Below, one piece after another: positions 1 through 8,487 of a stretch of DNA of 54,364 nt. A program made the position numbers and the translations under genes. This DNA comes from an uncultured Prevotella sp. GTDB lineage: Bacteria > Bacteroidota > Bacteroidia > Bacteroidales > Bacteroidaceae. Position 1 is the first letter of the stretch. Every line of letters begins with the position of its first letter. A model generated the notes under the pieces. The model made no database searches. It was not told where the DNA came from and saw only the letters and a program-made list of their open reading frames with translations. Location: the NCBI GenBank assembly GCA_900548585.1, contig URLI01000010.1, positions 1-54,364 of the forward strand, in the 5' to 3' direction.

Positions 1-159
1 ATAGGAAACACACCTAAAAAATAATCACATACAAAGTCTAATGGGAGGAATTTGATGGGATTTTCAGCCTAATTATTAAGCCTGCAAAAATACCCAGAGT
101 CAACTCTTTTGCATTGCAAAATAAGAAAAATGAAACTTGTTAATAAAAATCGGCAATTT

Positions 160-191
160 CTTGGAAAATTAAAAAAATATCAATATATTTG
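160..191 (+). promoter_or_regulatory. Bacteroidetes-type promoter of the TetR operon
   Basis: A TATATTTG -7 box lies at 184-191 and a TTGG (-33 type) at 161-164, separated by 19 bp, which is the usual Bacteroidetes spacing. The start codon of the regulator gene follows about 58 bp downstream. The rest of 1-249 is AT-rich and holds no other gene that I can see. Confidence 0.6.
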
Positions 192-249
192 CCACCGATA
201 AAAATAGTACGAATGTAATAATATTCCCATACAGCTAATTTATATATAA

Positions 250-861
250 ATGACAAAGAAAGAAGAACGCAGATATAATATCCTCTTGGGGGCATTCAGG
301 CTCTTTTTAGTGAAGGAATATGCTGACGTAACGACAGCAGATATCGAGGAAATAACCGGGTTGTCGCGTGGTGCCATATATTATAAAGTGAAGAACAAGG
401 AAGGGTTATACCGGGCTGTCATTGACAAGTTCGTCCTCGATTTCCTGTCCGAGTCTTTGCACAACAGTATATCAGTTTCGGAAGAAACGCCGTTTTGGGA
501 TTTCATCATGAGCGATTTAGAGCTTATACGGCAGAGAATGGAAAGAATGAAAGCCGCTAACGCAGAGTCAAGTTCCACTCAGTTTGTCAATTTGTTGTCT
601 TCTGCGGATTTTCACTATGAAGGTTTTGAGGAGAAATTCAAGGAACTGGAAACGAATATCTCTGACTTGTGGATTGAGTATTGCCGCCGTGGCATCGAGG
701 CGGGCGAACTCAAAAAAGACCTTGACCTAAATCTGGTAATTTCTACGTTTCGCTCCTTGTATTATGGAGATTCTTTCTGCCTTTCCATGATTGGAGGGGA
801 GCTGGATATTGAGGAACTGAAGAGAAAATACTCGTTATTATATAATACCATACAATCATGA
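250..861 (+). CDS. TetR/AcrR family transcriptional regulator
   Basis: This 203-residue protein has the usual TetR length. Its N-terminal helix-turn-helix (about residues 10-55) shows the family pattern TTADIEEITGLSRGAIYYKV followed by KNKEGLYRAV. The C-terminal ligand domain is not conserved enough to name an inducer. The stop overlaps the next gene (ATGA at 858-861), so the regulator and the barrel protein are translationally coupled and it probably controls this two-gene operon, as TetR repressors often do. The start is supported by the promoter 60 bp upstream. AT-rich base use sets it apart from the housekeeping genes further right, which suggests it belongs to an accessory segment. Confidence 0.9.
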   Translation: MTKKEERRYNILLGAFRLFLVKEYADVTTADIEEITGLSRGAIYYKVKNKEGLYRAVIDKFVLDFLSESLHNSISVSEETPFWDFIMSDLELIRQRMERMKAANAESSSTQFVNLLSSADFHYEGFEEKFKELETNISDLWIEYCRRGIEAGELKKDLDLNLVISTFRSLYYGDSFCLSMIGGELDIEELKRKYSLLYNTIQS

Positions 862-3146
862 GGTTTGTCTTTATAATAGTTCTGTTGTTTTCGTGCAAAG
901 TTCTCAACGCCCAGATATCCGGAGTGATAATAGATGAGGAAAAACTACCTGTCGAATTTGCAACTATTAGGCTGTACCAAATTCCTGATAGTGTTCTGAT
1001 TGCCAGTACGGTATCCAATAATAAGGGATATTTTTCTTTCCCGGATAATGTCTCCCAGCAACTTATACTAAAAATATCTTCCGTGGGTTACGAAACGATA
1101 TATTTAGCGGCCAAGTCTCACCAAGAAATCATCTTGAAGCGGTATTCTGAAGAACTGCAGGAAGTAGTTATTTCTGCAAGGGAGATTGAGACTTTCGGGA
1201 GTAAGGACAAACTACTCATCCCACAAAGTCTGAAAGAAAGAGCCTCCTCTGCCTTGGCGGCCTTGGGAGAAATGCCACAATTTCAATTGAATAGAATTTC
1301 AAATATCCTTCAAACGACAGACCGGCAGAATATACTCATTCTCATAGATGGCATACAGGCGAATGAAAATGACTTAATGGCTCTACCTGCAAAAAAGATC
1401 AGGAGAGTTGAGTATTTTACACAGCCACCGGCAAGATTTGCCAATAAAAACGTAGGTGCAGTGCTAAGCGTCTTTACCATAAAAGAAAAGGATAGCGGGT
1501 TTAACAGTTTTATTAATACAGTAAACTCATTTACAACGGGTTACGGAACAAACACTATCAATGCGAAGTGGTACACGCCCAAGCACCAGATTGCCCTTTC
1601 TTATTTCATTGATTACAGGAATCTTAACGACAACAGAATCGATCAGACTTACGAGTATGAGATAGACCATGCAAATTTCTCCAGCAAACTGCAAGGACTT
1701 CCCGGTACTTACAAGGGGGAGTATCATATCATAGGGGCAGATTACATGTTTCGTCCGGATGACAACCAACTGTTTTCTGCTAAAGTAAGGTATCGCCTCA
1801 ACCCGGGGCGGGAAAGCCATCAACAAACTGCAACAACGAAATTTGGTACAGGAATTCTACAACAAGGTTATTCGGCAAAAAAACTTAAAAGTAATTATGA
1901 TGCTATATCATTGGATTTGTATTACAATAGAAAATTGAAGAACAACCAGGAATTGACAGCCAATTTTGTGGGATCTTATTTTGATTCCAAATCGGACAAT
2001 CAGATTTCCCAAGAAAATTCAGATAATACATTAACTTATCGGTACAACAACCATCTCAGGAATTACTCTAATTCCATCATATCCGAGTTGCTTTACAACA
2101 AGTCCTTTTCCAATGAAAATATAAGCTTCGGGGCAAGATACTTTTATAAGCAGCTTCGGCAGACCTATAATGAAAACACCCGTTCTACAATGGACCAGCA
2201 AGTCTGCTATATATATTCAAATCTTGCAGGCAAGTTAAAGAATCTCCATTACACCATAGGTGTAGGTATAGAACATAGTATTCAAGACAATGGAGAAATG
2301 AAGGCAAGGCATTATACCGTGTTCAAACCTTCATTTTCTGCGAGCTATCAGATTGGTCACTCCTCTTCCATCAGGCTTAACTCGCTTATATTATCCAATG
2401 TTCCTGACATCTCACAGCTCACCATCCATCCAGTCTATCTCAACTATCAATATTATAGTGTGGGCAATCCTCATCTTCATCCCTACTATACTTTCTATAA
2501 TCGTCTTCAATACCAACTGAGTCTGCCTACTTTCTATATGAGTGCCGCAATACGGCATTCGTACCTGCGCCGCCCTTATATGACATTGTTTGAGAGTAGA
2601 GACGCAGAGATAGTGAAGACCCTTGAACATTTTAAACACACCTCATACACAGCTGCGGACCTCAGCCTTCAATGGCTTCCATTCCCATTCTTGAAAATCC
2701 AGCCGTTCGCAACAATTGTATATACCAGTGCCATAAAGCCTGATGGCGCCAGTCTAAGTGAGTGGTCAAAATACTTTTCTATCACGGCAAGCATTACTTA
2801 CAAAGAATTTTCCATATTGGGAAACGTAGGAAGTTCTATGACCGATCTATTGGGGGATGTAACGGAAAAGAAGAAAGCCTATGTTTTTAGTGAACTATCT
2901 TACTCCAAAAACAATGTATATGTGGCATTGCAGTATATTCACAATCCCAAGCCATCTGCCATCTATTCCAACAATAGTTTGATGAACTTTAAGGAAGAAA
3001 CGATTTGGAATAATTTCCAAAATCTATTTGCCATAAATTTTAGATACAATTTTACGATTGGCAGAAAGAAAAGCATCAATGGTCCCACCAAACTTAATAA
3101 TCAAGATAATGTAAGTGGATTAACCAACGATGCGACTGCGAAGTAA
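858..3146 (+). CDS. TonB-dependent-receptor-like outer membrane beta-barrel protein
   Basis: A 762-residue outer membrane protein. It starts with a signal peptide (residues 1-18, cleavage near VLNA/QI), followed by a carboxypeptidase-regulatory-like beta-sandwich (about 19-95, GVIIDEEKLPVEFATIRLY), a plug-like segment (about 100-200, with ILIDGIQANENDLMALP) and a long aromatic-rich barrel of the OMP_b-brl_3 type. I do not see a TonB box that I would trust. It overlaps the TetR gene by 4 bp. The substrate is unknown; family members import or bind large nutrients, or act in secretion-related roles. An alternative reading is an outer-membrane partner for the decayed C39 exporter fragment immediately downstream, but nothing in the sequence proves that link. 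Confidence 0.85.
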   Translation: MRFVFIIVLLFSCKVLNAQISGVIIDEEKLPVEFATIRLYQIPDSVLIASTVSNNKGYFSFPDNVSQQLILKISSVGYETIYLAAKSHQEIILKRYSEELQEVVISAREIETFGSKDKLLIPQSLKERASSALAALGEMPQFQLNRISNILQTTDRQNILILIDGIQANENDLMALPAKKIRRVEYFTQPPARFANKNVGAVLSVFTIKEKDSGFNSFINTVNSFTTGYGTNTINAKWYTPKHQIALSYFIDYRNLNDNRIDQTYEYEIDHANFSSKLQGLPGTYKGEYHIIGADYMFRPDDNQLFSAKVRYRLNPGRESHQQTATTKFGTGILQQGYSAKKLKSNYDAISLDLYYNRKLKNNQELTANFVGSYFDSKSDNQISQENSDNTLTYRYNNHLRNYSNSIISELLYNKSFSNENISFGARYFYKQLRQTYNENTRSTMDQQVCYIYSNLAGKLKNLHYTIGVGIEHSIQDNGEMKARHYTVFKPSFSASYQIGHSSSIRLNSLILSNVPDISQLTIHPVYLNYQYYSVGNPHLHPYYTFYNRLQYQLSLPTFYMSAAIRHSYLRRPYMTLFESRDAEIVKTLEHFKHTSYTAADLSLQWLPFPFLKIQPFATIVYTSAIKPDGASLSEWSKYFSITASITYKEFSILGNVGSSMTDLLGDVTEKKKAYVFSELSYSKNNVYVALQYIHNPKPSAIYSNNSLMNFKEETIWNNFQNLFAINFRYNFTIGRKKSINGPTKLNNQDNVSGLTNDATAK

Positions 3147-3181
3147 ACGAATATCGTGTTTAATTAAAATACATCTAGACG

Positions 3182-3577
3182 ATGATAAAGAATATATCTT
3201 TTGAACAACAACGAGACACAATGGATTGTGGAGTTTCATGTTTTGATAATGACAGCGGGATATTATGGAAAATCTACTGATCGAGATAGATCAAGACTAT
3301 TAAGTGACCTTAGCAAGGATGGTGTTATCATTTCGTTATTGTCTATAAGATAAAAAAGCATCGTAAGGACAGATATACGGTTTATTTCGCAGATCCGGGC
3401 AAGGAACTCTTTACCTATACCAAGGAGGAGTTCTGCGAGCATTGGATAAGTACCAAGACCAACGGCGAGGAGAAAGGCGTAGCTCTTCTCCTTGAGCCAA
3501 CAGAACAATTCTACGCTCAAAATAGTGAGGAGATAATCCCCACCGTGCAAGTTCCCAAACGAAGTGCAATAAAATAG
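3182..3577 (+). pseudogene. Decayed peptidase C39 domain (bacteriocin-type ABC exporter fragment)
   Basis: The reading begins MIKNISFEQQRDTMDCGVSC, the catalytic cysteine motif of C39 double-glycine-leader peptidases (usually Q.D.MDCG..C). One extra T in a TTTT run near 3240 shifts the frame: the expected continuation LIMTAGYYGKSTDRDRSRL is read in the +1 frame. A stop follows at about 3351, yet another frame continues with VIVYKIKKHRKDRYTVYFAD, which is the end of the C39 domain (the histidine-containing HW.VVYK region followed by ..DP). The middle of the domain is missing, so there is also an internal deletion. The final stop is at 3575-3577, and no transporter membrane or ATPase domain follows. 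Family length is about 730 residues, so this is a remnant, not a working exporter. Confidence 0.75.
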
Positions 3578-3586
3578 TACCCCTCG

Positions 3587-3640
3587 CCGAGAGATGCAGA
3601 CGTTCTCGAAGCGTAGCGAGAGGTTGTCTGCATCTCTCGG
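3587..3640. terminator. Long inverted repeat, probable terminator or element end
   Basis: Perfect 15-nt arms CCGAGAGATGCAGAC at 3587-3601 and their complement at 3626-3640, with a second nested stem (TCTCG at 3604-3608, CGAGA at 3617-3621). There is no long T-run, so a terminator role is uncertain. It lies directly after the C39 remnant. Confidence 0.5.
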
Positions 3641-3684
3641 GCTGCTTATTTTCGGCAGGCGCAAACATTTTCATATAAAAAAAC

Positions 3685-3715
3685 TTGCAAATAGTATTTT
3701 GATATAGTATTTTTG
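3685..3715 (+). promoter_or_regulatory. Promoter of the acidic hypothetical gene
   Basis: A TATTTTTG -7 box at 3708-3715 and TTGC (-33) at 3685-3688 are 19 bp apart. The 3801 gene starts about 85 bp downstream, after a purine-rich GGAGGAG at about 3762-3768. Confidence 0.6.
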
Positions 3716-3800
3716 CAGGCGGAAACCAACTATTGCCTGCATGACGACAGGCAAGGGTGTTAGGAGGAGTAAAACATAACATTGACATTAAGAAACCATT

Positions 3801-4610
3801 ATGAAAGAAACCGCAAATAAGGCATTGACACTCAAGATGTTGAACAAGAGCAACGTTTGGGACATTCAGGAGAACGATATATTCCGTATGCTCAAGGCTG
3901 CAGAGAAAGACGCAGACCTGAAAGAAAACATGCTACGATATACTGACATAATAAAGAGTGCGTTCGACATCGAGGAGGTTAAGGTTGACAGACCAGAGGT
4001 CATAAAGAAATATGAGGCGAGGGGATTCAAAATAGCGAAGGTTGGCACTGACGGAAAGGAAAGTGTCAAATGGGCTGTCAGGAAGCATCCTATATTGAGG
4101 GTTACCGACCTTACATACGAGAACATAGGGCATATCTCGGCGGCGAAACTCGTCGAGGTGCTTGACAGGAACTTCGGAGGCGGATGGGAGTCGCTATCGC
4201 AGAGCATTCAGGACATAATACAGCACGGCTTCGACATAAGCACGACAACGCTGCCTGCCGACAGGCTGCACAAGAAAGGCGGGATGTATGAGAAGAAAAT
4301 TGCCGACGGCTTCGAGGTCCTCGAAATCCAGAAAGGCAGCTGGGTAGAGGCCATCTTCGCAAAAGAGAAGCCAAGGGCTAACCGCCAGCATACGAAATTC
4401 GACATTGACGACGACGGTGATGTATTTCCTGACGACGACGGGACATTAAACGATGACGACGAGATAACTGACACATACGAACAGATGGAAGATGAAGACG
4501 AGTATGACGAGGACAAACTGACCGAGGAGAGTTACCGCACCACAATAGAGGAAGATCCGGAGGCACTGTCTCTCGAAGCGACGGAAATAGTGGAGGACGA
4601 CGGATTTTGA
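3801..4610 (+). CDS. Conserved hypothetical protein with a highly acidic tail
   Basis: I do not recognise a named domain in this 269-residue protein. Residues 1-190 look like an ordinary folded protein with mixed helix and strand and no membrane segment or signal peptide. Residues from about 200 to the end are dominated by Asp and Glu (for example DIDDDGDVFPDDDG and EDEDEYDED), which would make a disordered, strongly negative tail of the kind used for binding basic proteins or for nucleic acid mimicry. It has its own promoter and converges with the DUF5715 gene. Base use matches the GC-rich core, not the AT-rich segment to its left. The function is unknown. Confidence 0.75.
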   Translation: MKETANKALTLKMLNKSNVWDIQENDIFRMLKAAEKDADLKENMLRYTDIIKSAFDIEEVKVDRPEVIKKYEARGFKIAKVGTDGKESVKWAVRKHPILRVTDLTYENIGHISAAKLVEVLDRNFGGGWESLSQSIQDIIQHGFDISTTTLPADRLHKKGGMYEKKIADGFEVLEIQKGSWVEAIFAKEKPRANRQHTKFDIDDDGDVFPDDDGTLNDDDEITDTYEQMEDEDEYDEDKLTEESYRTTIEEDPEALSLEATEIVEDDGF

Positions 4611-4711
4611 CAGGCGTGGCCAGACGCGGGATGCATCGCGCCTGAATATCCCACATCAGGCAACACGGGGATTCCGCCGGCGCGACATCTCTCCCAAGAT
4701 CTGCGGATGTG

Positions 4712-5512
4712 TCACCTCACTGTGACATGGAAACAACTCTGCTTCACCTCGTGCTTGACATAGCATCGCCCGCTCTGGCGCATGTCGCGCAACACCTCTG
4801 ACAGCACCCACTTCAACTTGTCGTTCCTGACAGGCTCTGAGATGTGACTGTATCTCGTGTAGGATATGTCAAATGTAGTGCCATATATGTGGCAACTGTT
4901 CTCCGTGGCGTTTTTGTTGTTACGGCGCAGCCGCGCAACATCTTCCTTGGTTCGCGTGGCACTCGTCACAATAAGTTTGTTGGGCGGCAGGCCCTTGATT
5001 TGCAGGCTGTCCATGAACACGCGGCCAATGTCGTTAAGAAGCGACGCGGCATGTGGCACAAGGTATGGTATGCTCTGCCGCAGTGGGTCAACGTCATAAT
5101 ATGGGTTGGCACCGATATACACCAATCCGGTCTTGTCATTCTCCGCATCAGCCCGACGCTCCACGGGGCGGACCCCGTACTTACGGGCGGCAATCAACTG
5201 CACGCTGTTTGAGTCTGGGAAAGCCTCCTTGTAGTCAGCCACACTCATTATCCTGTGCCTTATCACATTGCCTGAGGCATCGAAGAATTTTGTAGTCTTG
5301 GTTTGCAACGGCTTCGTCTGCGGCCCTGCCCCTTCGGCGGCGGCATCGTCAGAATCAGTGCCTGCCACCCCGGCGCTGTCTCCAACCGATGCAGGTTTTT
5401 CCTTTGCAACAGGATTGGCTATGTCGGGGAACACGCACCGCACAAGGGCGAGCAGAACGACCACCACGCCGAACACCTCGATATATCTGTTTTTGGTAAT
5501 ACGGAACTTCAT
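4712..5512 (-). CDS. DUF5715-like membrane-anchored protein with M15-type zinc ligands
   Basis: A 266-residue protein with one N-terminal membrane anchor (about residues 12-28), a low-complexity Ala/Asp/Lys linker to about residue 85, and a C-terminal domain. That domain holds TSATRTKEDVARLRR, then HIYGTTFD (H208xxGxxxD215), and ends KHEVKQSCFHVTV with H262. HxxGxxxD plus a late histidine is the zinc-ligand layout of M15 (VanY-like) D,D-carboxypeptidases and related hedgehog-fold peptidases. I therefore infer a periplasmic peptidoglycan-related zinc hydrolase, although the family is formally a domain of unknown function. A TAACTTTG -7 box on this strand lies just upstream (5532-5539). It is transcribed divergently from phoH. 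Confidence 0.8.
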   Translation of the reverse strand: MKFRITKNRYIEVFGVVVVLLALVRCVFPDIANPVAKEKPASVGDSAGVAGTDSDDAAAEGAGPQTKPLQTKTTKFFDASGNVIRHRIMSVADYKEAFPDSNSVQLIAARKYGVRPVERRADAENDKTGLVYIGANPYYDVDPLRQSIPYLVPHAASLLNDIGRVFMDSLQIKGLPPNKLIVTSATRTKEDVARLRRNNKNATENSCHIYGTTFDISYTRYSHISEPVRNDKLKWVLSEVLRDMRQSGRCYVKHEVKQSCFHVTVR

Positions 5513-5531
5513 AAAAGCATTTTTCGAGGTA

Positions 5532-5539
5532 CAAAGTTA
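5532..5539 (-). promoter_or_regulatory. -7 box for the DUF5715 gene
   Basis: TAACTTTG on the minus strand, about 20 bp before the start codon. I do not see a clear -33 TTTG at 19 bp. Confidence 0.4.
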
Positions 5540-5634
5540 ATGGTTTTCCATGACTTTTTCATTCATTTAAGTCAAAAGTTGCAGGTTTTGTCATAAAATA
5601 AAAGGAAAGGAAGCACGGTTTGGAATTATTTTTG

Positions 5635-5642
5635 TACTTTTG
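5635..5642 (+). promoter_or_regulatory. -7 box for the phoH gene
   Basis: TACTTTTG at 5635-5642, about 47 bp before the first candidate start codon. A partner -33 box is not obvious. Confidence 0.4.
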
Positions 5643-5688
5643 CACATGGGTTTAACACCTTATTATATCTAAGACAATACCGGATACG

Positions 5689-6681
5689 GTGAATGGGAAA
5701 TCAAACGTGACAGAGAAACATATAGTACTCGAGGACATAGACCCGGTGGTGTTCTACGGTGTCGGCAACAACCACCTGCAGATGATAAAGGCACTGTTCC
5801 CGAAACTGCGCATCGCGGCGCGCGACAATGTGATACGCCTGCTTGGCGACAACGAGCAGATAAGCAATGCCGAGAGAGCCATTGAGAACATGCGGAGACA
5901 TGTCCTGCACTTCAACTCAATCAGCGAGGAGGACATACTCGACATAGCAAGCGGGAGAAAGACGAATGAAGAGGCGGCGAAGGATGTTGTGGCGTACAGC
6001 ATCTCCGGGCGGCCGATAAAGGCAAGGAGCGAGAACCAGCAGAAACTCGTCGACGCCTTCGAGGGCGACGACCTGATTTTCGCCGTAGGGCCGGCAGGCA
6101 CGGGAAAGACATACCTGAGCATAGCGCTCGCGGTGAGGGCAATGAAGGAAAAGCAGGCGAAAAAGATAATATTGTCAAGGCCTGCGGTGGAGGCCGGCGA
6201 GAAACTCGGTTTCCTGCCAGGCGACATGAAAGACAAGATTGACCCATACCTGCAACCGCTGTACGACGCGCTCGAGGACATGATACCTGCGGTGAAGCTG
6301 CAGGACATGATGGACAAGCACACGATACAAATCGCACCGCTCGCGTTCATGCGCGGAAGGACACTGAGCGACGCAGTGGTAATCCTCGACGAGGCACAGA
6401 ACACCACGCCGGCACAGCTCAGGATGTTCCTGACACGCATGGGATGGAACACGAAGATGATCGTGAACGGCGACATGACACAGATTGACCTGCCGAAAGA
6501 CACGCGTAGCGGACTGCGCGAGGCAATGGGAATTCTGAAAGGCGTGGAAGGCATATCGTTCGTGGAACTGAACAAGAAGGACATCGTGCGGCACAAACTC
6601 GTCACGAGGATTGTCAACGCGTACGAGGCTTACGACAAGAGTAAAGGTGAAAAGGAAAAACATTCCGCAAAACCGATATGA
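5689..6681 (+). CDS. phoH: PhoH family P-loop ATPase
   Basis: A cytoplasmic PhoH-type NTPase, thought to act in RNA metabolism. The N-terminal part (about residues 15-75) resembles a KH-type nucleic-acid-binding segment. The ATPase core has Walker A GPAGTGKT (134-141) and Walker B LDEAQ (233-237), with ILSRPAVEAGEKLGFLPGDM between them, all diagnostic of the family. The frame opens at a GTG (5689); a second GTG at 5707 would give VTEKHIVLEDIDPV, which fits the usual start of relatives better, so the true protein may be 324 residues. It heads a same-strand run with purC 34 bp downstream. Confidence 0.93.
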   Translation: MNGKSNVTEKHIVLEDIDPVVFYGVGNNHLQMIKALFPKLRIAARDNVIRLLGDNEQISNAERAIENMRRHVLHFNSISEEDILDIASGRKTNEEAAKDVVAYSISGRPIKARSENQQKLVDAFEGDDLIFAVGPAGTGKTYLSIALAVRAMKEKQAKKIILSRPAVEAGEKLGFLPGDMKDKIDPYLQPLYDALEDMIPAVKLQDMMDKHTIQIAPLAFMRGRTLSDAVVILDEAQNTTPAQLRMFLTRMGWNTKMIVNGDMTQIDLPKDTRSGLREAMGILKGVEGISFVELNKKDIVRHKLVTRIVNAYEAYDKSKGEKEKHSAKPI

Positions 6682-6715
6682 ACAGTAATTTGTAAATCGT
6701 AAATCATATAAGAAG

Positions 6716-7690
6716 ATGAAAGCATTAACAAGAACCGATTTCCATTTCGAAGGACAGAAAAGCGTTTATCACGGCAAAGTGCGCGACGTTTACAACATCA
6801 ACGACGACTTGCTGGTAATGGTTGCAACCGACAGGATCTCTGCCTTCGACGTAGTACTGCCGAAAGGCATCCCGTTCAAGGGACAGGTACTGAACCAGAT
6901 TGCAGCTAAGTTCCTCGACACCACGACAGATATTTGCCCCAACTGGAAACTCGCCACGCCCGACCCGATGGTGACGGTGGGACTGAGATGCGAGGGCTTC
7001 CGCGTGGAGATGATTATCCGCTCGATACTCACAGGCTCGGCATGGCGCGAGTACAAGAACGGCGCACGCGAGCTGTGCGGGGTGAAACTGCCCGACGGGA
7101 TGCGCGAGAACGAGCGTTTCCCCGAACCGATCATCACTCCGACCACAAAGGCCGACGAGGGACACGACATGAACATATCCAAGGAGGAAATCATAGCACA
7201 GGGACTGGTTTCCAAGGAAGACTATGAGATAATGGAAAACTACACCCGCAGGATTTTCGCACGCGGACAGGAAATCGCAGCAAAGCACGGGCTGATACTC
7301 GTTGACACGAAGTACGAGTTCGGCAAGCGCGACGGCAAGGTCTATCTCATCGACGAGATACACACACCAGACTCGAGCCGCTACTTCTACGCCGACGGCT
7401 ACGAGGAAAAGTTCGCTAAGGGAGAACCGCAGCGGCAACTGTCGAAAGAGTTCGTAAGGCAGTGGCTAATCGAGCATAACTTCATGAACGAGCCGGGACA
7501 GGTGATGCCGGAGATAACCGACGAGTATGCCGAGAGCGTGAGCGAGCGCTACATCGAGCTCTACGAGCATATAACGGGAGAGAAATTCAACCGCGCGGAA
7601 ACGCAATGCCCGTGCGAGTGCGACGGCGAGAAGACCATTGCCGCACGCATAGAGAAGAACGTAAAGGAATACCTCGCATCGCGCAAATAA
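6716..7690 (+). CDS. purC: Phosphoribosylaminoimidazole-succinocarboxamide synthase
   Basis: SAICAR synthetase, the ATP-dependent ligase that joins CAIR and aspartate in de novo purine synthesis. Recognised from YHGKVRDVYNINDDLLVMVATDRISAFDVVLP at the N-terminus (residues 18-48 region), the central RCEGFRVEMIIRSILTGSAW and the VDTKYEFG..DGKVYLIDEIHTPDSSRY block that forms the nucleotide and substrate site. At 324 residues it is of the longer SAICAR synthetase type rather than the short E. coli form. It lies 34 bp after phoH and only 8 bp before the likely ubiE start, which indicates one transcript. purM further along the same run supports a shared role in purine supply. Confidence 0.96.
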   Translation: MKALTRTDFHFEGQKSVYHGKVRDVYNINDDLLVMVATDRISAFDVVLPKGIPFKGQVLNQIAAKFLDTTTDICPNWKLATPDPMVTVGLRCEGFRVEMIIRSILTGSAWREYKNGARELCGVKLPDGMRENERFPEPIITPTTKADEGHDMNISKEEIIAQGLVSKEDYEIMENYTRRIFARGQEIAAKHGLILVDTKYEFGKRDGKVYLIDEIHTPDSSRYFYADGYEEKFAKGEPQRQLSKEFVRQWLIEHNFMNEPGQVMPEITDEYAESVSERYIELYEHITGEKFNRAETQCPCECDGEKTIAARIEKNVKEYLASRK

Positions 7691-7698
7691 GCCACGCA

Positions 7699-8433
7699 GT
7701 GTACAGGCAGGAAACGATAAAGCCCTACGGGAAAGACTCTGGAAAAACGAAGCAGGTGGAGGAGATGTTCGACAACATCGCCCCCACCTACGACACGCTC
7801 AACCACCGCCTGTCACTCGACATCGACAAAGGATGGAGGCGCAAGGCGATAGAGCAGCTCGCGCCATTCAAGCCACGGCATATCCTTGACATCGCAACGG
7901 GAACGGGAGACTTCGCGATATTGTCGGCAAAGATGCTACACCCCGAAACACTCATCGGGGCAGACATCTCGGAGGGAATGATGGAGATCGGGCGCAGGAA
8001 AGTGGAGCAGGCATCGCTCGGCAACATAATTTCGTTCAGGAAGGAAGACTGCCTCAATCTCTCTTTCGGCGACGAGACGTTCGACGCCGTTACGGCCGCC
8101 TTCGGGGTAAGGAACTTCCAGGACCTTGACAAGGGACTGGCAGAGATGTGCCGCGTGCTGAAAAAGGGAGGACACCTGAGCATCGTGGAACTGTCGCAGC
8201 CTGTGGCATTCCCAATGAAACAACTGTTCTGGATATACAGCCACACGATATTGCCAGCGTATGGCAAAATCATATCAAAGGACAGCAGCGCATACAAATA
8301 CCTGACAGCCACGATAGAGGCCTTCCCGCAGGGAGAGGCAATGATGGACATATTGAAAAAGGCAGGATTCGCCAAGACGGAGTTCAGGAGACTAACGTCC
8401 GGGGTATGCACGCTTTACCTTGCCACAAAATAG
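7699..8433 (+). CDS. ubiE/menG: Demethylmenaquinone C-methyltransferase
   Basis: The SAM-dependent methyltransferase that completes menaquinone synthesis. The Rossmann SAM motif DIATGTGDF is at about residues 64-72, and the UbiE signatures NIAPTYDTLNH, RNFQDLDKGLAEMCRVLKKGG and SSAYKYLTATIEAFP are all present. The open frame extends upstream into purC (to 7606), but the family N-terminus fits the GTG at 7699, which gives 244 residues, the normal length, and starts 8 bp after the purC stop. No UbiB or Coq-like neighbours are present, and Bacteroidales use menaquinone, so the MenG role is more likely than ubiquinone synthesis. Confidence 0.93.
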   Translation: MYRQETIKPYGKDSGKTKQVEEMFDNIAPTYDTLNHRLSLDIDKGWRRKAIEQLAPFKPRHILDIATGTGDFAILSAKMLHPETLIGADISEGMMEIGRRKVEQASLGNIISFRKEDCLNLSFGDETFDAVTAAFGVRNFQDLDKGLAEMCRVLKKGGHLSIVELSQPVAFPMKQLFWIYSHTILPAYGKIISKDSSAYKYLTATIEAFPQGEAMMDILKKAGFAKTEFRRLTSGVCTLYLATK

Positions 8434-8487
8434 CACGGTACTTTTTCAACAACCCGCTATTATTCACATATAAAACATTACACGCAG

